From positions 1 through 64,000 of the forward strand of contig NZ_QGDS01000018.1 of NCBI RefSeq assembly GCF_003149105.1: a DNA stretch of 64,000 nt, written 5' to 3'. Of this stretch, positions 8,302 through 15,928 are shown in pieces (position 1 is the first letter of the stretch; each line of letters begins with the position of its first letter). Source of the stretch: Faecalicatena contorta (GTDB lineage Bacteria > Bacillota > Clostridia > Lachnospirales > Lachnospiraceae). The notes below the pieces were generated by a model. The model had not been told where the DNA came from and searched no databases. It was given only the letters and a program-made list of their open reading frames with translations. A program made the translations under genes and the position numbers.

Positions 8302-9219
8302 ATGAGAGACATAATTAAAAAAATACCGATCCCCCTTTCCGGTGTAATGCTCGGTACGGCAGCTCTTGGAAATCTGCTGCAAAGCTATTCAGAAGGTATC
8401 CGCTATGTGTGCGGAATTGTGGCGGGAATTCTTCTGATTTTGCTTCTCCTGAAACTGATTCTGTTTCCGGGAATGATAAAAGAAGATATGAACAATCCGA
8501 TTATGGCAAGTGTATCCGGGACATTTCCTATGGCATTAATGCTGCTCAGTGTATATGTGAAACCATTTATTGGACAGGCAGCATTTTATATCTGGATTTT
8601 GGCAATTCTGCTTCACATTGTTTTAATTATTTATTTTACGGTGAAATTCATTTTTAAGTTACAGATGCCGAAAGTATTTGCCAGTTATTACATTGTGTAT
8701 GTAGGAATAGTAGTCGCGTCTGTCACGGCCCCGGCTTATGAGAAATTTCAGATTGGAACGGCGGCGTTCTGGTTTGGTTTTATAGCGCTCATTGTACTTT
8801 TCATTTTAGTTACAATACGCTATGTCAAATATAAGGAAATTCCGGAACCGGCAAAGCCGCTGATCTGTATTTATGCCGCACCGGTGAGTCTTTGTGTTGC
8901 AGGATATGTACAGTCTGTAACGCCCAAGTCATACGGACTTCTGATGGGAATGTTTGCAGCATCCTGCGTTTTATACATATGGGTTCTAATAAAAGCAGCT
9001 GAATGTTTGAAACTACCCTTTTATCCGAGTTACGCATCCTTTACCTTTCCATTTGTAATCAGTGCTATTGCTTCAAAACAGACGATGGTATGCCTGATGA
9101 ATATGGGACATCCGATGCCTGTATTGCAGTATGTAGTACTGTTTGAGACGGCAGCAGCAGTTATACTGGTAGTATATACACTTGTGCGGTTTGGGAAGTT
9201 TATTTTCCGGAAGGCGTAA
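8302..9219 (+). CDS. TDT-family (TehA-like) membrane transporter
   Basis: A 305-residue membrane protein with about ten hydrophobic segments. It begins IPIPLSGVMLGTAALG, characteristic of the tellurite-resistance/dicarboxylate transporter (TDT) family, whose members move sulfite, malate or other anions. An in-frame start at 8215 would overlap the previous gene by 71 bases; ATG 8302 behind AGAGGAA gives the normal N terminus. It forms a pair with the C_GCAxxG_C_C gene. The substrate is not predictable from sequence. Confidence 0.8.
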   Translation: MRDIIKKIPIPLSGVMLGTAALGNLLQSYSEGIRYVCGIVAGILLILLLLKLILFPGMIKEDMNNPIMASVSGTFPMALMLLSVYVKPFIGQAAFYIWILAILLHIVLIIYFTVKFIFKLQMPKVFASYYIVYVGIVVASVTAPAYEKFQIGTAAFWFGFIALIVLFILVTIRYVKYKEIPEPAKPLICIYAAPVSLCVAGYVQSVTPKSYGLLMGMFAASCVLYIWVLIKAAECLKLPFYPSYASFTFPFVISAIASKQTMVCLMNMGHPMPVLQYVVLFETAAAVILVVYTLVRFGKFIFRKA

Positions 9220-9345
9220 ATTTATGTTGATAGAGGGGTGCCTGATATTGCGAAAGTAAGTTATACATGCTATGCTGTAGACATAAAAGAACAACGGTTA
9301 CGAGAGTGGAAACCTCTAAAACTAAGTAATTGCCTTATGGCAGCC

Positions 9346-9381
9346 GCCTATCCTGCATTTCAAGACAGGATAGGCATTTTT
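9346..9381 (+). terminator. Intrinsic terminator after the transporter gene
   Basis: A 10-bp perfect stem (9346-9355 with 9366-9375), 10-base loop and a run of six T. The 120 bases between the transporter stop and this hairpin contain a small potential stem (AGAG...CTCT near 9303-9317), but I could not match it to any known riboswitch class. Confidence 0.8.
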
Positions 9382-9501
9382 TGTTTTCGCTTATTCTGGT
9401 GGTAGTATGGCATCCCGCTGTGTTTGGTTCAGTTAACTGTTGCCACTTTATAAATTTTTGTATATTATTACATATAGAAAGACAATCACTATCAATAAAT
9501 A

Positions 9502-9540
9502 GCGGGATTCTTACTTTGGGAATGTTTTTCGGACATTGAT
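9502..9540 (+). pseudogene. Fragment of a C_GCAxxG_C_C gene
   Basis: The bases encode SGILTLGMFFG and are nearly identical in DNA to the part of the intact gene at about 8000-8035 encoding GGILALGMFFG. No further similarity is visible on either side and a stop follows. This looks like the relic of a duplicated copy. The surrounding 9382-9593 region otherwise holds nothing I can recognise. Confidence 0.55.
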
Positions 9541-9593
9541 AGCATCATGATATTGTGATAAAATCTAATATAAATATAGGAAGGAGAACCTGT

Positions 9594-10559
9594 ATGAAAA
9601 AAATCAGGATACCCGGCACCGAACTTGAATTATCTCCATTGGGAATGGGATGTGAAAATGCAGGTCTGAAGTGGGAAGGGAAGGATGCAGAGTATCTTTT
9701 TGATGCCTTTTTGGACATAGGAGGAAATGTCTATGATACGGCGCGGGTATATTCTGACTGGATTCCCCCGGAGACAGGAAGAAGTGAACGTGTTCTGGGA
9801 GAATGGATAGCCGCAGGCAAAAAGAGAGATCAGATGGTTTTGATTACAAAAGGCGGACATCCCGATATTACAGGTCTCAGGCCTGACATCCATAAGAGCC
9901 GCATGAGTGAAGAAGATATGCGCCATGATTTGGAATTATCCTTAAAAACCTTGCGGACAGATTATATTGATTTGTATTTTTATCATAGGGATGATAAAAC
10001 AATACCAGTGGAGACGTTAATTGAAACAATGCAGCAGTTTGTGAAGGAAGGAAAAATTCGTTACTACGCCTGTTCCAACTGGTCTTCGGACAGAATAAGG
10101 GAGGCAGATACGTACTGCCGGAAACAGGGCTATCGGAGTTTTGTTGCAAACCAGGTACTTTATAACCTTGGCTCCCAGTTTATGAAGCCTCTGGCAGATG
10201 ATACCCTTGCATACATGGATGAGGAAATGAAGGAATACCATAGGGGAAATCCGCCAAACCTGGCAATGCCATATATGGGAATCTGCAATGGATTCTTCCA
10301 TAATTTTGTGGAAAAGGGAGCCCATGCAGTGGAGGAGTCCCCCTATTATACAGAAGGCAATATCAGGCTGGCAAATCAGGTGAAAATATTGATGGAAAAG
10401 TACAATGCTACGGTAATGCAGGTAGTTCTTGGATTTTTTACATGTCAGGACTTTCAGTGCCTTCCTCTGTATGGGCCCCGGAATGTAGAAAATTTGAAAG
10501 AAGCAATGAGAACATTTGATATACCATTTGAAAAAACAGATTACAAAGCAGAAGTATAG
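9594..10559 (+). CDS. Aldo/keto reductase
   Basis: A 321-residue NAD(P)H-dependent oxidoreductase barrel. The tetrad is visible: the aspartate and tyrosine in YDTARVY, lysine in LITKGG and histidine in YFYHRDD. C-terminal cofactor-binding residues lie near YGPRNVENL. An upstream ATG at 9555 is in frame, but AAGGAGAA precedes 9594, which gives the standard N terminus (IRIPGTELELSPLGMG). It starts an operon with rpiB and an MtnA-family gene, suggesting reduction or oxidation of a sugar or sugar alcohol. Confidence 0.88.
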   Translation: MKKIRIPGTELELSPLGMGCENAGLKWEGKDAEYLFDAFLDIGGNVYDTARVYSDWIPPETGRSERVLGEWIAAGKKRDQMVLITKGGHPDITGLRPDIHKSRMSEEDMRHDLELSLKTLRTDYIDLYFYHRDDKTIPVETLIETMQQFVKEGKIRYYACSNWSSDRIREADTYCRKQGYRSFVANQVLYNLGSQFMKPLADDTLAYMDEEMKEYHRGNPPNLAMPYMGICNGFFHNFVEKGAHAVEESPYYTEGNIRLANQVKILMEKYNATVMQVVLGFFTCQDFQCLPLYGPRNVENLKEAMRTFDIPFEKTDYKAEV

Positions 10560-10573
10560 AGAGGAGAGAGAAG

Positions 10574-11023
10574 ATGAAAATAGGTATTGGAAACGATCAT
10601 TCAGCGTTAGAGATGAAAGCTGAAATTATTGAACTTTTGAAGGCAAGAGGTCATGAAGTTGTAGATTATGGGACCAATTGTACGGATAGCTGTGATTATC
10701 CCACGTACGGTGAGATTGTGGGACGAGCAGTTGTCAATCACGAAATTGATCAAGGAATTTTGATTTGCGGAACAGGGCTTGGCATTTCCCTGGCGGCAAA
10801 TAAGGTAAAGGGTGTCCGGGCTGCAGTGTGCAGTGAACCATTTACGGCACACATGGCAAGAATGCACAATAACTGTAATGTACTGGCTTTCGGGGCCAGG
10901 GTAATTGGACCGGAGCTTGCCAAGATGATTGTTGAGGTGTGGCTGGATACAGATTTTGAAGAAGGCGGACGTCATCAAAGAAGAGTAGATATGATTGGTG
11001 AGATTGAAGATAGATGGGAGTAG
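10574..11023 (+). CDS. rpiB: RpiB-family sugar-phosphate isomerase
   Basis: A 149-residue RpiB/LacA/LacB isomerase. It opens MKIGIGNDHSA and has the catalytic cysteine in LICGTGLGISLAANK and the HNNCNVLAFGARV phosphate-binding segment. Length equals that of E. coli RpiB, which acts on ribose-5-phosphate and also allose-6-phosphate. The gene starts 14 bases after the aldo/keto reductase. With the AlsE-like epimerase and kinase nearby, either pentose- or allose-phosphate isomerisation is possible. Confidence 0.9.
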   Translation: MKIGIGNDHSALEMKAEIIELLKARGHEVVDYGTNCTDSCDYPTYGEIVGRAVVNHEIDQGILICGTGLGISLAANKVKGVRAAVCSEPFTAHMARMHNNCNVLAFGARVIGPELAKMIVEVWLDTDFEEGGRHQRRVDMIGEIEDRWE

Positions 11024-11072
11024 AGATTCACGGCCGTGATAAGCTTGTGATAAAATAGAGAGGAATTGATTT

Positions 11073-12137
11073 ATGGCAAAAACAATTCTTGAATGTGATA
11101 CAGTTTCTTTGGATGAAGAAAATAGTGCGCTGGTGATTGTGGATCAGACGCAGCTCCCCGGCAGGATTAAGCAGCTTTGCCTGACAGAGATTGAAGAAAT
11201 CTGGGAGGCAATTTACCTTCTGAAGGTCAGAGGGGCACCTGCAATTGGTGTCACCGCCGCAATCGGAGTATATTTGGCTGTAAAGAACATTGAAGCTGTC
11301 AATATGGCTGTGTTTTATAAAAGGTTCCAAAAGGCAAAGGCGTATTTAGCCACCTCACGCCCTACAGCCGTAAATCTCTTCTGGGCGCTGGACCGTATGG
11401 AAGGGGTAGTTGTAAAGCATATGGACTGTGAAATAAATACAGTAAAAGAATTACTTCGTCAGGAGGCTGTCAATATTCGTAATGAAGACATAGAGGTGTG
11501 CCGCAGAATCGGGGAGAATGCCCTTGAACTGGTTAAACCGGGATACGGGCTGCTGACCCACTGCAATGCCGGGCGGCTGGCCGCGGTAAAGTATGGAACA
11601 GCAACTGCCCCCATGTATTTAGGACATGAAAAAGGATATAAATTCCGTATTTATGTGGATGAGACCAGGCCGCTTCTGCAGGGAGCACGTCTGACCGCTT
11701 TCGAACTTCAGGAGGCGGGGATGGATGTAACGCTGATTTGTGATAATATGTCAGGCACAATTATGCAAAAAGACATGGTAGATGCAGTGTTTGTAGGATG
11801 TGACAGGGTTGCTGCAAATGGAGACACGGCAAATAAAATTGGAACATCTGTTGTGGCGGCAGTGGCAAAACATTACGGAGTTCCATTTTATGTGTGTGCG
11901 CCTACATCTACGATTGATATGTCATTGGCCGCAGGGAGTGAAATTCCTATAGAGGAACGCTCTCCTGAGGAAATTACAGAAATGTGGTATGAACAAAGAA
12001 TGGCGCCAAAAGGGGTCAAAGTATATAATCCATGTTTTGATGTGACCAGTCATGAGCTGATTACAGGGATAGTAACGGAATATGGAATAATGCGGGCACC
12101 ATATGAAGAATCGCTTAAAAAATTAAAAAATATATAA
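11073..12137 (+). CDS. MtnA-family sugar-1-phosphate aldose-ketose isomerase
   Basis: A 354-residue member of the eIF2B-alpha-like isomerases. The catalytic cysteine is C164 in LLTHCNAG and the aspartate is D244 in VGCDRVAANGDTANKIGT, matching the pair in methylthioribose-1-phosphate isomerase. RGAPAIGVTAA is also present. No methionine-salvage partners (mtnK, mtnB-D) are adjacent; the neighbours are rpiB and an aldo/keto reductase. It may act on a ribose- or deoxyribose-1-phosphate-type substrate rather than methylthioribose-1-phosphate. Family is sure; substrate is not. Confidence 0.85.
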   Translation: MAKTILECDTVSLDEENSALVIVDQTQLPGRIKQLCLTEIEEIWEAIYLLKVRGAPAIGVTAAIGVYLAVKNIEAVNMAVFYKRFQKAKAYLATSRPTAVNLFWALDRMEGVVVKHMDCEINTVKELLRQEAVNIRNEDIEVCRRIGENALELVKPGYGLLTHCNAGRLAAVKYGTATAPMYLGHEKGYKFRIYVDETRPLLQGARLTAFELQEAGMDVTLICDNMSGTIMQKDMVDAVFVGCDRVAANGDTANKIGTSVVAAVAKHYGVPFYVCAPTSTIDMSLAAGSEIPIEERSPEEITEMWYEQRMAPKGVKVYNPCFDVTSHELITGIVTEYGIMRAPYEESLKKLKNI

Positions 12138-12197
12138 GAATGAAAAATGTGTTTCTTCTGTACTCCAAGTGTGTTAGAATATTAACATACAAAAAAG

Positions 12198-12232
12198 TTA
12201 TACCTCTTGAACTGCTAATGTTCTGGAAGGTA
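12198..12232 (-). repeat. Family-1 palindromic intergenic repeat (reverse orientation)
   Basis: Read on the minus strand it has arms CCAGAAC and GTTCAAG separated by ATTAGCA, flanked by TACCTT and GGTATA. It matches the repeats at 14191, 26422 and 44787. Confidence 0.65.
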
Positions 12233-12308
12233 CGCTGTTTTTTACTTAAAATGTGGTGTTGGACGGTTTAGGAATACTTTTCTGAGATTACGTAGGGGGT
12301 GGAACGGT

Positions 12309-13070
12309 ATGGAGGAACGCAGAAGAAAAATATTGCAGGAATTGGATGAGAGGGGAAAGGTTCGCGTAAATGAATTAAGTGCTGAGCTTGATTGCTCCGA
12401 AGTGACGATTAGAAATGACATTAAGTGTATGGAACGCGCAGGGCTTCTGGTCCGTACTCATGGCGGAGCTTTAAAAATAGAAGAAAACCCGCTGAAAAAG
12501 TATTCATCAGAAAGCGTTTACCGTAATACAGACAGAAAGAGATCGATTGCGGCATGTGCTTATGAGTTTATCGAAGACAGAGATACGATTATTATTGATG
12601 ATGCATCTACCAGCTTTTATCTGGCATTGCATATTAAACAGCACCCTGGGAAGCGGATTGCTGTTGTGACGAATTCCCTAATGTCCGGCAATGAACTTGC
12701 AGGCTTGAAGCATGTTGAGCTCTATATGGTCGGAGGGCCGGTTGGCGGACATTTAGCCGCGACGATGGGGGATGAGGCCGTTACAGATATTTCCAGGTTC
12801 CATGTGGATAAAGCTTTCATTGGTGTACATAGTATTAACTTTGATGTGGGAATTACCTCCATAGCAACACCTCAGATGCAGGTGAAACAAGCAATTCTAA
12901 AAACAACGGATAAGGTATATGTGCTGGCTGACAGCAGCAAGTTCGGAGGAGGGTATTTGTCGGTGATATCCCCGCTCAAGGGAATTTATAAGATTATCAC
13001 CGATAATCAGGTAAATAAGGAATATATCAGGCGGGCGGAGAAAGAACAGGTACCGTTGGTGATAGCATAG
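12309..13070 (+). CDS. DeoR/GlpR-family transcriptional regulator
   Basis: A 253-residue regulator. The N-terminal winged helix includes RRKILQELDERGKVRVNEL and SEVTIRNDI; the sugar-phosphate-sensing domain carries IIIDDASTSFYLA and the C-terminal VYVLADSSKFG. Members usually repress sugar-catabolic operons and are released by a phosphorylated intermediate. It is preceded by its own leader, not tightly coupled to the MtnA-like gene. The adjacent rpiB/MtnA-like operon is the likeliest target. GTAGGGGGTGG serves as ribosome site. Confidence 0.92.
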   Translation: MEERRRKILQELDERGKVRVNELSAELDCSEVTIRNDIKCMERAGLLVRTHGGALKIEENPLKKYSSESVYRNTDRKRSIAACAYEFIEDRDTIIIDDASTSFYLALHIKQHPGKRIAVVTNSLMSGNELAGLKHVELYMVGGPVGGHLAATMGDEAVTDISRFHVDKAFIGVHSINFDVGITSIATPQMQVKQAILKTTDKVYVLADSSKFGGGYLSVISPLKGIYKIITDNQVNKEYIRRAEKEQVPLVIA

Positions 13071-13074
13071 AAGT

Positions 13075-13106
13075 ACACCTTATTGAACGTTAGCAGTCCA
13101 ATAAGC
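13075..13106 (+). repeat. Family-1 palindromic intergenic repeat
   Basis: ACACCTTATTGAAC, spacer GTTAGCA, then GTCCAATAAGCA. The arms are slightly degenerate relative to the 26422 copy. Confidence 0.65.
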
Positions 13107-13110
13107 AGGA

Positions 13111-13137
13111 AATGCTGCCGGATGGTCCGGCAGCATT
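13111..13137. terminator. Stem-loop between convergent genes (probable terminator)
   Basis: A perfect 12-bp GC-rich stem (13111-13122 with 13126-13137) with a 3-base loop, placed between the convergent DeoR and HAD genes. The T tract on either side is short, so termination efficiency is uncertain. Confidence 0.55.
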
Positions 13138-13151
13138 TGGGGGATTATTTT

Positions 13152-13949
13152 CTATTCTTCAATTTCAGAAAGCAGGTCTTCCAACACTTCCTCTACAGAT
13201 TTTGTTACGTAAGTAGAATAGTAGGATATTCCTGGCGCCGCATTGGACATTGCATAGCTGGTACCGGCAAGCTGAAGCATCTCCACGTCATTGTACTGAT
13301 CCCCGAAAACCATACATTCCTCTGGTTTTACACCCAGGAGGTTTATCAGGCTTTCCAGTGCCGTTCCCTTATTAGATCCCGGAGCGAGGAAATCAATCCA
13401 TGTATTTCCAGAGGTTACGGTTTTAATCTCACTGCCAAACATATCCTGCAGGTATTTGAGGTATTTATCTACGATGTGGGGCCCGTCTTCCATGCTGCAT
13501 ATGGCAATTTTCAGAATAGGCCCTTCTACTTTCGAAAGGTCTTCCACAATTTTTACGGTATTCTGCATAATATTTACAATATGATTGACAAATACCGGGT
13601 CATTATTTTCCAAAAAACAGGCATCTTCCTTTGACAACATAATTTCAAAATGCTTTTGGCGTTTAAGTTCTGTAATAATTTTGGCTGCAAGGTCATCCTG
13701 AATCGTGGCACGGGAAATGATTTTTCCCTTATGTATACAGAGAGCGCCGTTTTCTGCAATATAAGAGATTTCATCTTTAATCTCTTCGAACATTCTTCTT
13801 TGATTATCATACTGCCTTCCGCTGGCTGCTACAAAATATATGCCTTTTTGTGTAAGCTGATGAATCAGTTCAATGGCACGAGGCGTGGGTTTTTGTGCAC
13901 TGCCCTGAAGAAGCGTGCCGTCCAGATCACTTGCTACTAATTTGATCAT
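13152..13949 (-). CDS. HAD-superfamily (Cof-type) phosphatase
   Basis: A 265-residue HAD hydrolase. Motif I is DLDGTLL near residue 10 with both aspartates; motif IV is FGDQYNDVEML, and the C2-type cap lies between. Such enzymes dephosphorylate sugar phosphates or related small molecules in the cytosol. An ATG four codons upstream is in frame, but that codon lies in the ATGGAGG ribosome site itself, so the start is placed at MIKLVASDLDG. It converges on the DeoR gene. Substrate unknown; a sugar phosphate is plausible from context. Confidence 0.9.
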   Translation of the reverse strand: MIKLVASDLDGTLLQGSAQKPTPRAIELIHQLTQKGIYFVAASGRQYDNQRRMFEEIKDEISYIAENGALCIHKGKIISRATIQDDLAAKIITELKRQKHFEIMLSKEDACFLENNDPVFVNHIVNIMQNTVKIVEDLSKVEGPILKIAICSMEDGPHIVDKYLKYLQDMFGSEIKTVTSGNTWIDFLAPGSNKGTALESLINLLGVKPEECMVFGDQYNDVEMLQLAGTSYAMSNAAPGISYYSTYVTKSVEEVLEDLLSEIEE

Positions 13950-14006
13950 ATAAACCTCCATGTTTGTATCTTATGTATATTTCGTATTACAAAATACCAG
14001 ATAAGG

Positions 14007-14042
14007 TATACTAAATTGGATATTAGAAGTCCAATCAGTATA
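14007..14042. repeat. Family-1 palindromic repeat (degenerate copy)
   Basis: TATACTAAATTGGA, spacer, TCCAATCAGTATA: same architecture as the other copies but with changed arm sequence. Confidence 0.5.
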
Positions 14043-14190
14043 TTCTAATATAAAGTTATACTTCTTATATATTACCTTAAAAACGAAGGATTGTATAGCC
14101 TTGTTCTTGGAATAATTGTGTGATACTATCCTATTGTAACAATGGTCCTGAAATTGCAGAGGGGAGAAACTGCCCTTTTGTAATGAGAAT

Positions 14191-14257
14191 ATGCCTTCTT
14201 GAACATTAGGAGTTCAAGAAGTATACCATATTGAATTTTAGCAGTTCAATAAGTATA
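14191..14257 (+). repeat. Two adjacent family-1 palindromic repeats
   Basis: The first copy (14191-14226) has arms CTTCTTGAAC and GTTCAAGAAG; the second (14224-14257) has ATATTGAA and TTCAATAAG. Each arm pair flanks a TTAGGA/TTTAGCA-type spacer, and they share a GTATACC junction. They lie directly in front of the FAD oxidoreductase gene and fill most of the 333-base gap from 13950. The rest of that gap shows nothing I recognise. Confidence 0.7.
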
Positions 14258-14281
14258 GTTTAAAGAAAGCTGAGGGATAAA

Positions 14282-15679
14282 ATGAATCAGTATGATGTAG
14301 TGATAATAGGTGCCGGGCCATCCGGTATATTTTGTGCATATGAGCTGAAGCGGCAGAAGCCGGATATGAAGGTGCTGATGATTGAGAAGGGCCGTTCTAT
14401 CGAGGCAAGGCAATGTCCTAAGAGAAAGACAAGAACATGTGTAGGATGTCAGCCCTGTTCTATTACAACAGGATTTGCAGGGGCAGGAGCCTTTTCAGAT
14501 GGTAAATTGTCCTTGTCACCCGATGTAGGAGGAACTCTTCCGGAAATTCTTGGATATGAGAAAGCCACGGAATTGATCAATGAGGCTGACAGTATCTATT
14601 TACAGTTTGGTGCGGATGATAAAGTGTATGGTGTAGAAGACCAGCAGGCAATTACCGACATACGTACAAAGGCAATACAGGCAAACTTAAAGTTGATTGA
14701 ATGTCCAATCCGGCATCTGGGAACCGAGGAGGGCTATAAAATTTATACCCGCCTGCAGCATCATCTTTTGGATGCTGGTGTAGAAATTATGTTTAAAACT
14801 ATGGTGACGGATATTTTGATTGAGGATGGAGTTGCCAAAGGGGTCGTAACAGACAAAGGCGAGACTTATTATGCGCCGGAAATTGTGTCCGGAGTAGGAC
14901 GGGAAGGCTCGGAATGGTTTTCACATGTGTGTCAGGGGCATAACATTGAGACGAAAAACGGCACAGTGGATGTGGGTGTCCGTGTGGAAGTCCGGGACGA
15001 AATCATGAAAGAGCTGAATGACAAGCTGTATGAAGCGAAACTGGTATACTACACACCGACTTTCGATGATAAGGTGAGAGTATTCTGCACCAACCCATCG
15101 GGTGAGGTGGCCACGGAATACTATGAAAATGGACTGGCAGTTGTGAACGGTCATGCATACAAGTCAAAAGAAATGAAGACGAATAATACGAACTTTGCCC
15201 TTTTGGTGTCAAAGAACTTTACGGAGCCATTTAAATCTCCGATTGAATATGGAAAACAAATTGCCCAGCTGGGAAATATGCTGAGCGGAGGAAGGATTCT
15301 GCTGCAGAGATACGGAGATTTCCGAAGAGGCAGAAGAACTACGGAGGAGAGGCTGGTCCGCAATAATATTACACCGACGCTGAAAGATGCAGTGCCGGGA
15401 GATTTATCACTTGTATTTCCTCACCGGATTATGGTAGCTATTGATGAAATGATCAAGGCTCTGGATAAGGTTACTCCGGGTATTGCCAGTGACGAAACAC
15501 TTTTATACGGAGTAGAAGTTAAGTTTTATTCTAATAAGGTTCTTGTAGATGAAAAGTTTGAGACAAATATAAAAGGACTGCGTGCTATGGGTGACGGCGC
15601 ATCCATTACAAGAGGACTGCAGCAGGCATCAGCCAACGGATTATGCGTGGCAAGGGCGATCTTGGAAAAAGAGCAGTAA
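14282..15679 (+). CDS. FAD-dependent dehydrogenase (COG2509-like) with Cys cluster
   Basis: A 465-residue flavoprotein. The dinucleotide-binding loop is GAGPSG at residues 10-15, followed by the acidic E35 of strand 2. A C-terminal FAD motif GLRAMGDGASITRGLQQA is present. Four cysteines (C45, C53, C56, C59) follow the first fold and could hold an Fe-S cluster or zinc. It resembles uncharacterised FAD-dependent dehydrogenases common in Firmicutes. Substrate and partner are unknown. It is monocistronic and ends in a strong terminator. Confidence 0.85.
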   Translation: MNQYDVVIIGAGPSGIFCAYELKRQKPDMKVLMIEKGRSIEARQCPKRKTRTCVGCQPCSITTGFAGAGAFSDGKLSLSPDVGGTLPEILGYEKATELINEADSIYLQFGADDKVYGVEDQQAITDIRTKAIQANLKLIECPIRHLGTEEGYKIYTRLQHHLLDAGVEIMFKTMVTDILIEDGVAKGVVTDKGETYYAPEIVSGVGREGSEWFSHVCQGHNIETKNGTVDVGVRVEVRDEIMKELNDKLYEAKLVYYTPTFDDKVRVFCTNPSGEVATEYYENGLAVVNGHAYKSKEMKTNNTNFALLVSKNFTEPFKSPIEYGKQIAQLGNMLSGGRILLQRYGDFRRGRRTTEERLVRNNITPTLKDAVPGDLSLVFPHRIMVAIDEMIKALDKVTPGIASDETLLYGVEVKFYSNKVLVDEKFETNIKGLRAMGDGASITRGLQQASANGLCVARAILEKEQ

Positions 15680-15756
15680 GCAATTGGTTATAGTTCAGCT
15701 ATAAGCTCGATTTAGCCTTGCTGCATCTGGCTTAGGCGGAGCGCCAAATAAAATTC

Positions 15757-15813
15757 ACAGCGAGGTATGCAAAAGAAAGTTTGCTTTCGTAAGCATACCT
15801 CGTTGTAAGTTTT
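15757..15813 (+). terminator. Long intrinsic terminator
   Basis: A 14-bp stem (15757-15770 with 15793-15806, one G-U), capped by a 5-bp inner stem GAAAG/CTTTC and followed by TTTTT. Confidence 0.8.
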
Positions 15814-15836
15814 TATGTCCAAATTGTAAAAAAAAG

Positions 15837-15865
15837 TTGTATCTTGCGATAAATACAAATATAAT
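15837..15865 (+). promoter_or_regulatory. Promoter of glmM
   Basis: -35 TTGTAT (15837-15842), 17-bp spacer, perfect -10 TATAAT (15860-15865), about 64 bases before the start codon. Confidence 0.7.
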
Positions 15866-15928
15866 GTTAATGGATGCTGCCTGAGTGGGAGCAGCAGAAA
15901 ACAAGCAAAATGATAAGAGGAAAATTAT

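Noticed and set aside
9220..9345. Riboswitch upstream of the terminator at 9346
   Set aside because: The segment was compared by eye with lysine, TPP, cobalamin, c-di-GMP and fluoride classes; only isolated short matches were found.
9330..9539. 69-residue ORF as a gene
   Set aside because: It starts inside the terminator region, lacks a ribosome site, and only its end resembles a known protein because of a gene fragment.
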